A stretch of DNA of 64,000 nucleotides from Ahrensia sp. (GTDB lineage Bacteria; Pseudomonadota; Alphaproteobacteria; Rhizobiales; Rhizobiaceae). The DNA is taken from the NCBI GenBank assembly GCA_002698425.1, contig NZXU01000101.1, positions 186,001 to 250,000 on the forward strand, read 5' to 3'. The notes beneath the pieces were generated by a model that had not been told where the DNA came from, did not search any database, and saw only the letters and a program-made list of their open reading frames with translations. Below, in pieces: positions 8,869 through 20,822 of this stretch (the stretch's first letter is position 1; every line of letters begins with the position of its first letter). The translations under genes were made by a program, and so were the position numbers.

Positions 8869-10221
8869 TCAGCGCCGCTCGAACGCGGCGGCGTTGTCGC
8901 TCGTCATCTCGATGTCGACCGTCACCGTGCCGTCATCGGCGGTTTCGCGGTGACGTACCTGTCCGTGATCGTAGAGCCAGGCGAGATCGGCTCCGCGTTC
9001 CGGCGGAATCGAGAACCGCCGCGCGACCAGCTTGCCGGCGATCCGCGTTTCGATTTCGGCGAGAAGCCGGTCGACGCCCTCGCCGGTGATCGCCGACACC
9101 GCGGCAATGGACGGTCCGGATGCCGCCCTTTCGGCCCGCGTGATCAGTTCCGCCCGCTCTTCCGGCGCAAGCGCGTCGATCTTGTTCCAGACCTCGATGA
9201 CGTGATCCTCGTCGTCGGGATCGATATCGAGATCGCGCAGGATCTCCGCCACGTCGGCGGCCTCTTCCTTCGTGGCCGTACTCGACATGTCGCGGACATG
9301 CAGCACGACATCGGCTTCCTGCACCTCCTCCAGCGTCGCGCGGAAGGCGGCGACCAGGTGAGTCGGCAGGTCCGAGATGAAGCCCACCGTGTCCGACAGG
9401 ATGATCCACGTCCCGCCCGGCAGACGCACCCGGCGCAGCGTAGGGTCGAGCGTCGCGAACAACATGTTCTCGGCCATTACCTCCGCGCCGGTCAGCCGGT
9501 TGAACAGGGTCGACTTGCCGGCGTTGGTGTAACCGACCAGCGAGACGATCGGCAGCGGCACCTTCTTGCGCTTCGAACGGTGCAGCGTGCGGGTCCGGCG
9601 CACGCTTTCCAGTTCGCGCTCCAGTTTCTTGATCTTGTCCTGGAGGATGCGCCGGTCCGCCTCGATCTGGGTTTCGCCGGGGCCGCCGAGGAAGCCGGCG
9701 CCGCCGCGCTGGCGTTCAAGGTGGGTCCACGACCGCACCAGCCGGCCCTTCTGGTAATTGAGATGCGCCAGTTCGACCTGCAGCGAACCTTCCCTGGTCT
9801 GCGCCCGCTCGCCGAAGATTTCGAGGATCAGCCCGGTCCGGTCGAGAACCTTGGCGTTCCATTCCTTTTCGAGATTGCGTTGCTGCACCGGCGTCAGCGC
9901 GTGATCGACCACGACGAGACCGGCCTCGCTGGCCGTGACGATCCCGGCAATCTCCTCGACCTTGCCCGCGCCGAACAGCGTTGCCGGCTGCGGCTTTGCC
10001 ACCGGCACGATGGCGCTGTGGACTATCTTGAGATCGATCGCGCGCGCCAAGCCCTCGGCTTCGAGCAACCGGTCGACGGCGCTGCGCCGCTGGCCTTCGG
10101 CCGCGGGTCCGCGCAGGTCTGGCTCGAGCACGATCGCCACGGTCGGCGAATATTGTCTGTCCTCGCCCTTCTTCTGGCGCGGACGCGAGTCTTCGCGATG
10201 GCTATCGGAGTGTTGCGTCAA
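8869..10221 (-). CDS. hflX: GTPase HflX (ribosome rescue)
   Basis: A 450-residue GTPase. The N-terminal HflX domain (about 25-165) has [11 protein letters not shown] and [15 protein letters not shown] glycine-rich linker [19 protein letters not shown] follows, then the G domain with G1 GYTNAGKST at residues 230-238, [11 protein letters not shown] (G3) and NKID (G4). HflX binds 50S subunits and splits stalled or heat-damaged ribosomes. Its ATG overlaps the hfq stop by four bases, keeping the classic hfq-hflX pair. Residues 1-25 are charged and poorly conserved. Confidence 0.95.
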   Translation of the reverse strand: MTQHSDSHREDSRPRQKKGEDRQYSPTVAIVLEPDLRGPAAEGQRRSAVDRLLEAEGLARAIDLKIVHSAIVPVAKPQPATLFGAGKVEEIAGIVTASEAGLVVVDHALTPVQQRNLEKEWNAKVLDRTGLILEIFGERAQTREGSLQVELAHLNYQKGRLVRSWTHLERQRGGAGFLGGPGETQIEADRRILQDKIKKLERELESVRRTRTLHRSKRKKVPLPIVSLVGYTNAGKSTLFNRLTGAEVMAENMLFATLDPTLRRVRLPGGTWIILSDTVGFISDLPTHLVAAFRATLEEVQEADVVLHVRDMSSTATKEEAADVAEILRDLDIDPDDEDHVIEVWNKIDALAPEERAELITRAERAASGPSIAAVSAITGEGVDRLLAEIETRIAGKLVARRFSIPPERGADLAWLYDHGQVRHRETADDGTVTVDIEMTSDNAAAFERR

Positions 10222-10469
10222 TCGGATTTCGCTGAGGCATCGTCGCCGTCATATAAACTGACCGGCTGGCCGGGCATGATCGTCGAAATGGCATGCTTGT
10301 ACACAAGCTGTGCATGGCCGTCTCGCCGCAGCAATACGCAAAAATTATCGAAAGAGGTGACTACACCGGTCAGTTTTACTCCGTTAACGAGGAAAATCGT
10401 CAACGGTATCTTCTGCTTGCGGACTGCATTGAGAAACTGATCTTGCAGATTTTGGGAACGTTCGGCCAT
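10218..10469 (-). CDS. hfq: RNA chaperone Hfq
   Basis: An 83-residue Sm-like protein. Sm1 covers [20 protein letters not shown] and [14 protein letters not shown]; Sm2 is YKHAIST with the lysine-histidine pair that lines the poly-U site. The short acidic tail [10 protein letters not shown] is typical of alphaproteobacteria. Hfq pairs small RNAs with mRNAs; in rhizobia it also affects nitrogen control. It lies 151 bp after dat and overlaps hflX. The 151-bp gap is AT-rich for this genome and probably contains the hfq promoter, though I could not fix its boxes. Confidence 0.97.
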   Translation of the reverse strand: MAERSQNLQDQFLNAVRKQKIPLTIFLVNGVKLTGVVTSFDNFCVLLRRDGHAQLVYKHAISTIMPGQPVSLYDGDDASAKSD

Positions 10470-10620
10470 GTGTTATCCGTTGGGCATGCAGTCAATGAAT
10501 TAATCGCGTTATGGTTTCGCTGCAACGTGACAATGGTAAAAATCTTAGTGATTTTTTCAATGGGCAAAAAAATCCGCCCGTTTTTTTCTATTTCCCCTAC
10601 GACAGTCTGGTGTGACTCTC

Positions 10621-11484
10621 CTAAACCGGCGTTTTCTCCGCGGCGTCGAAAAATGCGTCCCGCAACGCCAGCGCGACGCCGCCCGGATGGCCATTGGCGA
10701 CGGTCGCGTCGTCGATGTGTACAACCGGCATGACCAATGTCGTCGCCGCGGTAATGAAGGCTTCGCGCGCCTGCTTCGCCTCCTCGACGGAAAAACCGCG
10801 CTCCTCCACCGAAAGGCCCTTCGCCTTCGCAATGTCCATCACGGTGGTCCGGGTGATTCCGCGCAGGATCCCGAAATCGGCCGGGCGCGTCACCAGCACG
10901 CCGTCCTTCGTCACGATCCACGCATTGGTCGCCGCGCCTTCCTTGACGATGCCTTCATGATCGACGAACCAGGCCTCCCCAGCGCCGCCTTCCTTGGCCT
11001 TCTGCTTGGCGAGAACATTGGGAAGCAATCCGACCGACTTGATGTCTACCCGCTCCCAGCGATTCTCCGGCACGGTGATGACGGAGATGCCCTCGCCCGC
11101 CTTCGCCCGTGCCGCTTCCGGGTCGCTTGACCGCGACGTCACCACGAGGGACGGCTTCACGGTGGAAACCGGGAACACATGGTCGCGCCGCGCCACTCCG
11201 CGACTGACCTGGATATAAACCAACCCGTCGCGAACCCGGTTGCGCCGCACCACCTCGCGCATGATCGCGGTCAGCGCGGCGCGTTCCACCGGCCAGGCGA
11301 TCTGCAATTCGCTCAGCGAACGCCCAAGCCGGTCGAGATGCCGCGTCATGTCGATAATATGGTCGCGCGCCACCTCGCAGACCTCGTAGACGCCGTCGGC
11401 GAACTGGTAGCCGCGGTCCTCGATATGCACCGTCGCCTCCGCATGCGGGCGGTAGCGTCCATTCACATAGGCAATGCGTGACAA
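10621..11484 (-). CDS. dat: D-amino acid aminotransferase (fold-type IV PLP enzyme)
   Basis: A 287-residue class IV aminotransferase. EDRGYQFADGVYEV lies near residue 25, the PLP lysine is Lys149 in RVDIKSVGLLPNVLAK, and the cofactor-binding TNAWIV region and GITRTTVMD follow. It interconverts D-amino acids and 2-oxo acids, normally to supply D-alanine or D-glutamate for peptidoglycan. Branched-chain aminotransferases share the fold, but the short length and motif spacing favour the D-specific group. It starts 15 bp after trkH and is probably co-transcribed with trkH and trkA. Confidence 0.85.
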   Translation of the reverse strand: MSRIAYVNGRYRPHAEATVHIEDRGYQFADGVYEVCEVARDHIIDMTRHLDRLGRSLSELQIAWPVERAALTAIMREVVRRNRVRDGLVYIQVSRGVARRDHVFPVSTVKPSLVVTSRSSDPEAARAKAGEGISVITVPENRWERVDIKSVGLLPNVLAKQKAKEGGAGEAWFVDHEGIVKEGAATNAWIVTKDGVLVTRPADFGILRGITRTTVMDIAKAKGLSVEERGFSVEEAKQAREAFITAATTLVMPVVHIDDATVANGHPGGVALALRDAFFDAAEKTPV

Positions 11485-11499
11485 ATGCGTCTCCCGCGC

Positions 11500-12984
11500 T
11501 CAGCGACTCAGCCAGTAACGAAGATTGAGAATTGCAAACACCGCGACGAATTCCAATCGCCCGAGCAGCATGACGATGCAGGCAATCAGCCTCTCGACGG
11601 AATTGAAGTCGCGGAATTCAGGCCATAGATCCGCCGACGCCGCAACCGGGATATAGGCTTCGTAAAGCGGCCCGGCATTGAGCAGCAGCGCCATCCCGGC
11701 AAGAAGCGCCGCCTCGAAATTGCCGGGACCGCCGGCCAGCGCGAACACGGAAAGCGCCAGCACAGCCAGCGTCAAAAGCACCACCGGCCACGATTCGACG
11801 ATGGTCCGCTCGCTGTATTCGACATTTGCGATTCGCGTCGGGATCACCGAGCTTGGATAGATCAGCAGGTTCAATTCGCGGAACGCCTGCACCAGCATCG
11901 CGCCGAGCCTGTGCATCTTCAGCCCCGACGCGGTCGAGAAAACCGCGGCCCCGACAAAGGCCACCGGAAAGATCAGGATCTCCGGCAGCAGCGCGATGAT
12001 GCCCGGCCTCGGTTCGTGGCCCGACGTCGCGATAACGGATGCAGCCGCGAAAAAGCTGTCGACCAGAACGACCGCGGTGCGGCCTTCCCCGGAAAAGGCA
12101 TTGAGTCCCCGAAACGCCAGCAGGTAGAGCCCGGTCAACGCGGCGACCATCAGCACCACCCACCAGGCCTCGCGGTTCTGCCGGATAACCCGGAACGGGC
12201 TGAACAGATCGTAGCGCTGCCAGAAAAGACTGGTCGCCGAAATCATCAGCACCGCGGCCATGATCGCGATGGAAGAGAGCCCGAATCGCGACGCGAGATC
12301 ATCGTCATAAGGATTGAATCCGCCGGTCGCGATGCTTGTCATCGTCAGGTGTGCCGCGCCGAGACTGTTGGTCCCGCTGGCGACGAACAGGAAGAACACG
12401 ATCACCGAGGCGGCGACGTAATAGCCGAGCATCGGCACGTAGCGCTTCAGATGCTGGAAACCGGCATCGCGCTCCGCCTTGGCGTCCATGCTCCATTCCG
12501 ACGCCATGGCCCGGCGCGGCAATCCGCCGATCGCAAGCGGCGACAGGACCAGGAACAGCGAGGCCAGCGTCAGGAACCCGCCGGTCCATTCCAGTTGCAG
12601 GCGCCAGAACAGGATCGATTGCGGCAGCGCCTCGCGCGTCGAGAAGGTCGTCGCGCCCGTGGTCGTCAGGCCGGATATGCTCTCGAACAGCGCTTTTTCA
12701 AAGGAGAGATCGAGGACCAGCAGGAACGGGATGGTGCCGATCAGCCCGAGCCCGAGCCAAACGAACACCATCGACACGATCAGCCGGGTCGGCGTGACGA
12801 CATGGCGGTAGCCGAGAGAGGCGGCCATCGACAGGACGGCGATGAACGCCCCTGTCGAGGCCATCACCGCGAGCCGCAGCGCATGCTCGTCCTCGCCATG
12901 CGCGAAGCCGACCAGGATCGGCGCGGCAAGCGAGAAGAAGAACAACGCGCAGGCAAAGCCCAGAAGGAAGATGACGGTACGCAT
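11500..12984 (-). CDS. trkH: Trk potassium uptake system membrane subunit TrkH
   Basis: A 494-residue membrane protein with the superfamily of K+ transporters layout: four pore-loop repeats, the first recognisable as SISGLTTTGATTF and a later one as SIATGGFNPY. TrkH forms the K+ pore and is gated by the cytosolic TrkA ring. Its gene follows trkA by 40 bp on the same strand, so both subunits are encoded in order. The adjacent ntrYX operon suggests joint transcription; in alphaproteobacteria trkA is often the gene right after ntrX. Confidence 0.93.
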   Translation of the reverse strand: MRTVIFLLGFACALFFFSLAAPILVGFAHGEDEHALRLAVMASTGAFIAVLSMAASLGYRHVVTPTRLIVSMVFVWLGLGLIGTIPFLLVLDLSFEKALFESISGLTTTGATTFSTREALPQSILFWRLQLEWTGGFLTLASLFLVLSPLAIGGLPRRAMASEWSMDAKAERDAGFQHLKRYVPMLGYYVAASVIVFFLFVASGTNSLGAAHLTMTSIATGGFNPYDDDLASRFGLSSIAIMAAVLMISATSLFWQRYDLFSPFRVIRQNREAWWVVLMVAALTGLYLLAFRGLNAFSGEGRTAVVLVDSFFAAASVIATSGHEPRPGIIALLPEILIFPVAFVGAAVFSTASGLKMHRLGAMLVQAFRELNLLIYPSSVIPTRIANVEYSERTIVESWPVVLLTLAVLALSVFALAGGPGNFEAALLAGMALLLNAGPLYEAYIPVAASADLWPEFRDFNSVERLIACIVMLLGRLEFVAVFAILNLRYWLSR

Positions 12985-13024
12985 GGCGCTTCCCGTTACC
13001 GCCGGATTACGTCCGGTGTCGGCA

Positions 13025-14401
13025 TCAGAAGAATTCGAGGCTGACGCGGAACATCTGCTCGACCCGGCGAACCGCTTCCGAAAGGGCGAAGATGACGACC
13101 CGGTCCTTCGCCTTGATCCGGGTGGCGCCGTCCGGCTTGATCACCTCGCCGTCGCGGAAGATCGCGCCGATACGAATATTTTCCGGCAGGTCGAGATCCT
13201 TCAGCGGCGCTCCGACGAGAGGCGAGGTTTCCAGCGCCTCGGCCTCGATCACCTCGGCGGACCCCTTCTGCACGCTGTGCACCTGGCGGATGCGGCCACG
13301 GCGCACATGCTGCAAAACGCGTGAGATCGTCACTGCGCGCGGATTGATATGCGCATCGATGTCCAGCGTTTCGGTGAAACCCTGATAGGCGGGGTCGTTG
13401 ATCAGGGCCAGAGTCGACTGGCAGCCGAGCCGCTTGGCCATCACCGCGGACAGGATGTTGACCTGGTCGTCATTGGTCAGCGAAACCATCAGCTCGCTGT
13501 CCTCGATATCGGCCTCGACGAGAACCTGCTGGTCGAGCGCGCTGCCATGCAGCACGACGGTCCGGCGCAACTGGTCGGCGACCATCACCGCCCGGTCGTG
13601 ATGCGCCTCGATGATCTTGACCTTCGCCCGGCTCTGCTTCTGCTCCATCTGGCTGGCGACATAGAGGCCCACATTGCCGCCGCCGGCGATGATGATACGG
13701 CGTGCCTCCGCCTCGTCATGGCCGAACAGGCTGAGCGTGCGCTTCACCTGCTGGCGATTGGCGATCACATAGACGAGGTCATGGGCAAGAAGCTGGTCGG
13801 CCGAATGCGGCACGAACAGCCGGTCGTTGCGCCAGACGCCGACCACCGTCGCGGAAAGATCGGGGAAGAGTTCCGTCAACTGGCTGAGCGGCGTATTGAT
13901 GACGGGGCAATCGTCCCGGCATTCGATCGCCATCATCGTGACCTTGCCCTCGGCAAACTGCACGATATCGGTCGCCCCCGGCGCCGCGATCCGGCGCAGC
14001 ACCACGTCGCCCACTTCGCGCTCCGGCGAAATGATCACGTCGATCGGCAGATGGTCGCGCGAAAACAGATTGTTGTAATGGGCATGCAGATAGCTCTGCG
14101 ACCTGATGCGCGCGATTTTCGTCGGCACGTCGAACAGCGAATGCGCGACCTGGCACGCCGTCATGTTCACTTCGTCGTAGAGCGTCACGGCGATGATCAT
14201 GTCGGCCTGGTCCGCGCCGGCGGCGGCCAGCACGTCGGGATGGCTGCCATGTCCCACGAAACCGCGCACGTCCAGCGTGTCGCGAATGCGCTGGACGAGG
14301 TTTGCCGACATGTCGATGACGGAAACGTCGTTGGCCTCGGCGGCCAGCCGTTCGGCGATGCCGTATCCGACCTGGCCGGCGCCGCAGATGATTACCCGCA
14401 T
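13025..14401 (-). CDS. trkA: Trk potassium uptake regulatory subunit TrkA
   Basis: A 458-residue cytosolic protein with two tandem RCK units. The first Rossmann fold begins MRVIICGAGQVGYGIAERL, and the second has IIIAGGGNVGLYVASQ near residue 235. Each is followed by a TrkA-C domain. It binds NAD(H) and gates TrkH. Twenty-seven bases separate it from ntrX on the same strand. Joint expression of nitrogen regulators and K+ uptake may reflect potassium glutamate as a common osmotic and nitrogen pool; that is an inference from position only. Confidence 0.95.
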   Translation of the reverse strand: MRVIICGAGQVGYGIAERLAAEANDVSVIDMSANLVQRIRDTLDVRGFVGHGSHPDVLAAAGADQADMIIAVTLYDEVNMTACQVAHSLFDVPTKIARIRSQSYLHAHYNNLFSRDHLPIDVIISPEREVGDVVLRRIAAPGATDIVQFAEGKVTMMAIECRDDCPVINTPLSQLTELFPDLSATVVGVWRNDRLFVPHSADQLLAHDLVYVIANRQQVKRTLSLFGHDEAEARRIIIAGGGNVGLYVASQMEQKQSRAKVKIIEAHHDRAVMVADQLRRTVVLHGSALDQQVLVEADIEDSELMVSLTNDDQVNILSAVMAKRLGCQSTLALINDPAYQGFTETLDIDAHINPRAVTISRVLQHVRRGRIRQVHSVQKGSAEVIEAEALETSPLVGAPLKDLDLPENIRIGAIFRDGEVIKPDGATRIKAKDRVVIFALSEAVRRVEQMFRVSLEFF

Positions 14402-14428
14402 GAAATTCCCCGTGCGGTTAGGTAGCTT

Positions 14429-15790
14429 TTAGACACCGAGCGATTTCAGCTTTCGGTGCAATGCGGACCGCTCCATACCAACGAATTCGGCCGTACGCGA
14501 GATGTTTCCGCCAAAACGCGAAATCTGCGCCAGCAGATAGTCCCGTTCGAACCGCTCGCGTGCCTCGCGCAGCGGCAGCGCCATGATATGGGCGTCGTCG
14601 GACGTGGGCGCGCGCGGCAGGTTCTCGCCGATTTCGGAGGGAAGCTTGTCGACGCCGATCACCATGTCGTCCGGCTCGTCGCGGGTCAGGATCATCAGGC
14701 GTTCGATATTGTTGCGCAACTGGCGGATATTGCCCGGCCAGTCATGCGCCTGCAGGACGGCCATGGCGTCGTCGCCGACGAATTTCGGGCGAATGCCCGT
14801 ATGTTCGCTGATCTGCTTCATGAAGGTCTGCACGAGCATCGGGATATCCTCGCGCCGGTCCGCCAGCGGCGGCACCTCGATCGGCACGACGGCCAGGCGG
14901 TTCATCAGGTCGCGGCGGAACCGCTTCGCCTCGATCAGTTCTTCCAGGTTGAAAGCGGTCGAGGAGATGATCCGGACATCGACCTTCACACGCCGCACAC
15001 CGCCGACGCGCTCGAACTCCTGGTCGACCAGAACGCGCAGTATCTTGGTCTGCGTCTCCAGCGGCATGTCGGCGATCTCGTCGATATAGAGAATGCCGCC
15101 ATGCGCCTGTTCCAGCGCGCCGACCTTTCGCTCGCCGCCATTCGGCTCCGTGCCGAAGAGCTCGGTCTCCATGCGGCTCGGCGTAATCGCTGCCGCATTG
15201 ATCACGACGAAGGGTCCCTTTGCCCGCGACGAATTCGCGTGGATGGTGCGCGCCACCAGTTCCTTGCCGGATCCCGAAGGGCCGGTAATCAGGATGCGGC
15301 TGTTGGTCGGCGAGACCCGGTTGATCGTCTGGCGCAGCGCGTTGATCGCCGCCGAACTGCCGATCAGTTCGCGCGTTTCGCTGGAACGACGCTTCAGGTC
15401 CTTCACTTCCATCTTCAACGCAGAAGTCTCCAGCGCCCGTTCGGCGATCAGGACAAGACGGTCGGCCTTGAACGGCTTTTCGATATAGTCATAGGCGCCG
15501 CGCTTGATGGCGCTAACGGCGGTCTCGATATTGCCGTGTCCCGAAATCATCACGACCGGCATGCCCGGGTGCATCGTCTGGATTTCGTCCAGCAGCGCCA
15601 GCCCGTCGAGCTTCGAGCCCTGCAGCCAGATGTCGAGGAAGACCAGGCGCGGCGCGCGGTCGGAAATCGCCGCCAGCGCGCTGTCGCTGTCATGGGCCGT
15701 CCGCGTCTCATGGCCCTCGTCTTCCAGGATCCCCGCGACGATCTCCCGAATGTCCTGCTCATCGTCGACGATCAGAATGTCCGCTTTCAT
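14429..15790 (-). CDS. ntrX: Nitrogen assimilation response regulator NtrX
   Basis: A 453-residue response regulator with a receiver domain (phospho-acceptor Asp53 in VFLDIWLQ), an AAA+ domain with Walker A GPSGSGKE and Walker B ILYIDEIAD, and a Fis-type helix-turn-helix ending RSALHRKLKSLGV. The GAFTGA loop that NtrC proteins use to contact sigma-54 is absent: ELFGTEPNGGERKVGALEQA stands in its place. This is known for NtrX of several alphaproteobacteria and implies sigma-54-independent regulation. The ATG overlaps the ntrY stop (ATGA), so sensor and regulator are translationally coupled. Confidence 0.95.
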   Translation of the reverse strand: MKADILIVDDEQDIREIVAGILEDEGHETRTAHDSDSALAAISDRAPRLVFLDIWLQGSKLDGLALLDEIQTMHPGMPVVMISGHGNIETAVSAIKRGAYDYIEKPFKADRLVLIAERALETSALKMEVKDLKRRSSETRELIGSSAAINALRQTINRVSPTNSRILITGPSGSGKELVARTIHANSSRAKGPFVVINAAAITPSRMETELFGTEPNGGERKVGALEQAHGGILYIDEIADMPLETQTKILRVLVDQEFERVGGVRRVKVDVRIISSTAFNLEELIEAKRFRRDLMNRLAVVPIEVPPLADRREDIPMLVQTFMKQISEHTGIRPKFVGDDAMAVLQAHDWPGNIRQLRNNIERLMILTRDEPDDMVIGVDKLPSEIGENLPRAPTSDDAHIMALPLREARERFERDYLLAQISRFGGNISRTAEFVGMERSALHRKLKSLGV

Positions 15791-18126
15791 GCTGTCCTCT
15801 CAGCTTGCGCCCCGGTTTCCCCGATTTCCTGTTCTGCGTCATTGCCCGACGAATTCGTTTGCGCGGCGGCCGGAAACACCAGCCGCACCATTGCCCCGCG
15901 TCCACCATGGTAATCGGCCGGCGCATCGTGCAACTCGAGCCGCCCGCCGTGGTCTTCCATGATCTTCTTGACGATTGCGAGACCGAGGCCGGTGCCCTTC
16001 TCGCGTGTCGTCATATAGGGCTCCAGGAGCTTCGCCCTGTTCTGGCGCGGGAGCCCCTTGCCATTGTCGATCACGTCGACCGTAATCTCGCGGCTGCCGT
16101 TCCGATGGGCGCGAACGAGAATATGGCCGTCTTCGCGATTTTCGTCGCTCGCCTGCCGCGCCTCGACCGCCTCGGACGCATTCTTGATGATGTTGCCGAA
16201 CGCCTGTCCGACAAGCCGATCGTCGAAATCGCAGGCAAGTTCCTCGTCGTCGAAATCGCGCTCGAAACTGATGTCGCTGCGGCTGACCTCCACGAGAAAG
16301 GTCGCCTCGCGCAGCGTGTCGCGCAGATCCTTGCGCTCCATCACGGGTTTCGGCATCCGCGCAAAGGACGAGAATTCGTCCACCATGCGTCCGATATCGC
16401 CCACCTGCCGAATGATCGTGTCCGTGCACTGGTCGAAGACCGCGCTGTCTTCCCCGACCACCTTGCCGTAGCGCCGCTTCAGCCGCTCTGCGGAAAGTTG
16501 GATCGGCGTCAGGGGGTTCTTGATCTCGTGCGCGATGCGGCGCGCCACATCCGCCCAGGCGGTCGAGCGCTGGGCTTCCACGAGATCGGAAATGTCGTCG
16601 ATCGTGATCACATGCGTGTGGCTGGCCGGCGCTTCGTCCTGCCCGAACTCGGCCTCGATCACACGCTGGCCCGCGCCGACCTCGCGGTCGACGGTGACCT
16701 GGACATTCAGCACGCGCTCGCGTCCGCTCCTGTCGAGATAGGTGACCTGCTTGCGCACATCGTCGCGGTCGCTCTTGCGAACCTCGTCGAGAACCGAAGC
16801 GATATGCGGCGAAAGGCTGTCGATCTTCGTTCCCGGCTCGATCGTTTCGCCTGTGCCGAGGATCGCGGCGGCCGAGCGGTTGGCGACGGTGACGACGCCG
16901 TCATCGTCCACGCCCATGACCCCCGCCGACACGCCGGAGAGAACAGCCTCGGAAAAGCGCCGGCGCTGGTCGATCAGCTCGTTTGCGTGCAGCAGCTTGT
17001 CCCGCTGTTCCTTCAGCTGGCCGAGCATCCCGTTGAAGGTCTGGCCGAGATAGCCGACATCGCCGTCCGACGCACGCACCGGAACGCGGATATCCAGATT
17101 GCCTTCCGATACCTCTTCGGCGGCGCCGATCAGTTGGCGGATCGGGCGCACGAGCCGGTTTGCGACCGCGATACCCGTCCAGATCGCGGACAGGATCATG
17201 ATCAGCGTCAGCCCGAAATAGAGGATCGCGAAGGCAAGCTGGAAGGATGTCCGGTTCGCCTCGAGCCCGGTATATTCGGCTCGGTTCTGCTGCATAAGTT
17301 GAACGGCATCGAGGACTTTGGCGTCCACCGTGCGAACCGTGTAGATATAGGCGTTCGGAATTTCCCGCAGCTTGATGATGGAGCCGACGAGATTGGTCAC
17401 GCCCGGCGGAATGACCACCGGGAGACCGTCCTTGGCCGCCTCGAGCGCGTCGGCGGGCGGGGACGGCAACTGGTTGTCGACATCGATCTCCGCGCTTTGA
17501 ACGATGGTCCCGTCAGGCCGGATGACGAAGGCGCCGAGCATCCCCCGGCCCTTTGCCTGCTGCGTGAGGAAATGTCGGAAGCCGACCTGGTCGAGGCTGT
17601 AGAGGCGGCGCTGGCTGTCCACCGCATAGGCCATGTTGATCGTCGCGTCCCGCAGATTGATCGCATTCTCGTTGATGTAGGATTCGGCGACTTGCAGCGA
17701 TGATTCCACGATCGTCTTGGTGCGGATTTCGAACCAGCGGTCGAGCCCAAGATCGAGCGTCACGCTCGCGACGACGGCGATGGCGATGGCGGGAATAGCC
17801 GCGATCAGCGAGAAAAGGCCGACAATGCGAACATGCAGGCGCGACGCGGCCTTTCCGGCCCTGCGCGCCAGGAATATTCGGCGAAGCTCCACCCCGATCA
17901 GCCACAGCATCGCGAAAACGAAAAAGCCGTTGATGACGATCGCCGAGAGGGTCACGCGGGCATCGGGCTGGATCGGCGTCAGGCCGATCAGGACGGCAAA
18001 GGACACGCCTGCCGTCACGAGCGCCCCGATGATCACGGCAATGCCGCGGATCTGCATCCTGCGGGCCCCCGATTGGTCGTTCACGCCGAAATCGAGGGCG
18101 CCCTTAGCGCTCTGTATCAGTGACAT
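15787..18126 (-). CDS. ntrY: Nitrogen sensor histidine kinase NtrY
   Basis: A 779-residue membrane kinase. Three hydrophobic segments fill the first 120 residues and a fourth lies near 300, followed by a HAMP linker (ANRLVRPIRQLIGAAEEVSEG), a PAS domain (GVMGVDDDGVVTVANRSAAAIL), a phospho-acceptor box ARRIAHEIKNPLTP and an ATPase domain with KGTGLGLAIVKKI. It phosphorylates NtrX and is linked to nitrogen and redox control. ATG 18126 (MSLIQSAKG) was chosen; an upstream in-frame start would add 25 cysteine-rich residues unlike the family. It follows ntrC by 90 bp, a gap holding a weak CCACC/GGTGG hairpin. Confidence 0.94.
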   Translation of the reverse strand: MSLIQSAKGALDFGVNDQSGARRMQIRGIAVIIGALVTAGVSFAVLIGLTPIQPDARVTLSAIVINGFFVFAMLWLIGVELRRIFLARRAGKAASRLHVRIVGLFSLIAAIPAIAIAVVASVTLDLGLDRWFEIRTKTIVESSLQVAESYINENAINLRDATINMAYAVDSQRRLYSLDQVGFRHFLTQQAKGRGMLGAFVIRPDGTIVQSAEIDVDNQLPSPPADALEAAKDGLPVVIPPGVTNLVGSIIKLREIPNAYIYTVRTVDAKVLDAVQLMQQNRAEYTGLEANRTSFQLAFAILYFGLTLIMILSAIWTGIAVANRLVRPIRQLIGAAEEVSEGNLDIRVPVRASDGDVGYLGQTFNGMLGQLKEQRDKLLHANELIDQRRRFSEAVLSGVSAGVMGVDDDGVVTVANRSAAAILGTGETIEPGTKIDSLSPHIASVLDEVRKSDRDDVRKQVTYLDRSGRERVLNVQVTVDREVGAGQRVIEAEFGQDEAPASHTHVITIDDISDLVEAQRSTAWADVARRIAHEIKNPLTPIQLSAERLKRRYGKVVGEDSAVFDQCTDTIIRQVGDIGRMVDEFSSFARMPKPVMERKDLRDTLREATFLVEVSRSDISFERDFDDEELACDFDDRLVGQAFGNIIKNASEAVEARQASDENREDGHILVRAHRNGSREITVDVIDNGKGLPRQNRAKLLEPYMTTREKGTGLGLAIVKKIMEDHGGRLELHDAPADYHGGRGAMVRLVFPAAAQTNSSGNDAEQEIGETGAQAERTA

Positions 18127-18216
18127 GGTCAAATCTGCTGATGTCCGACAAATCGGAGTGACCAACATGCAACAGAATGTGGCAGCATTGCAACAAACCA
18201 CCGCAGTGGTGGCAGT

Positions 18217-19670
<1,454 letters not shown>

Positions 19671-19674
<4 letters not shown>

Positions 19675-20822
19675 TGTTGTTTCTCTCCGGTAAGCGGCTG
19701 GACGAGTTCGGTGGGCATGGCCGGGGCGGCCGGCATGAGGATGCGGAACACCGTCTTCGAGGATTGGGAATCGCATTCGATCACGCCGCCATGGTCGCCG
19801 ACGATCTTGGCGACCAGGGCGAGGCCTAGCCCGGACCCGTTGGGCTTCGTGGTTATGAACGGATCGAACATGTGCATCTGGATGTCTTCGGGTACGCCGG
19901 ACCCGTTGTCCTCGACGCAGAATTCCAGCGGGAGGGCGACACGCTCATTCGCGCCGGGAATCGACAGGCGCACGCCGGGGCGGAATGCGGTTTTTAGCCG
20001 TATCTGCGCATGATCGCGGTGTTCGCAGGCTTCCGAGGCGTTCTTGACGAGGTTGAGGAAGACCTGGATCAGCTGGTCCTTGTTTCCAAGCACCATCGGA
20101 AGCGACGGATCGTACTGCTTGACGAATTCGATGTCGCGCGCGAAGCCCGAAGCGGCGATTTGGTGAACGCGGTCGAGCACGACATGGATATTGACCGGCT
20201 CGCGCTCGATCGGACGCTCGTCGGAAAACACTTCCATTCGGTCGACCAGAGAGACGATCCGATCGCTCTCCTCGCGGATCAGAGCGGTGAGCGCGCGATC
20301 CTCGTCGCTGACGGCCGCCTCCAGCAATTGCGCCGCGCCGCGAATGCCCGACAGCGGGTTCTTGATCTCGTGGCCCAGCATCGAGGCGAGCCCGGTGACA
20401 GAACGCGCCGCGCCGCGATGGGTCATTTGGCGGTCGAATTTCTCCGCCATGGACCGTTCACGGAAAACGATTACCATCGCGCCCGGCTCATCGGCCACCG
20501 GCGTCACGTGGACGTCTACGATCCGGTCGGCGCCGAGACGCGGCGACGAGAGATCGACGCGATATTCGTTGACCGGCGATTCATGCTCGCGCACTTGTTG
20601 AATAAGCGTCAGCAAGGGACTGGAAAACGGAACGAAATCCTGAATCTTGGATTTTGCCAACTGGCCCTGCGAGGAGGAGAAGAAATACTCCGCCTCGAGG
20701 TTGGAGAAGGCGATGTAGTCCTCCGGGTCGAGCAGGACGACCGGATCGCGCAACGTGTCCAGCACCTTCAGGGCGCGGGCCGGGTCGGGCGCGGATAGTT
20801 TCTTTCGTACCATAAATGCCAT
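19671..20822 (-). CDS. ntrB: Nitrogen sensor histidine kinase/phosphatase NtrB
   Basis: A 383-residue soluble kinase without membrane segments. The N-terminal PAS domain (about 20-130) is followed by the H box [19 protein letters not shown] and an ATPase domain with [10 protein letters not shown] (N box), [11 protein letters not shown] (G1) and [12 protein letters not shown] (G2). PII protein controls its switch between kinase and phosphatase, linking it to glnB at 53.0 kb. The first base of its ATG is shared with the last of the dusB stop (TGATG), and its own stop overlaps ntrC, so all three are co-translated. Confidence 0.96.

Noticed and set aside
18127..18216. Hairpin CCACC-N5-GGTGG as a terminator between ntrC and ntrY
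   Set aside because: Only five base pairs with a broken T-run; the gap is short and the operon order is conserved, so at most it is a weak attenuator.
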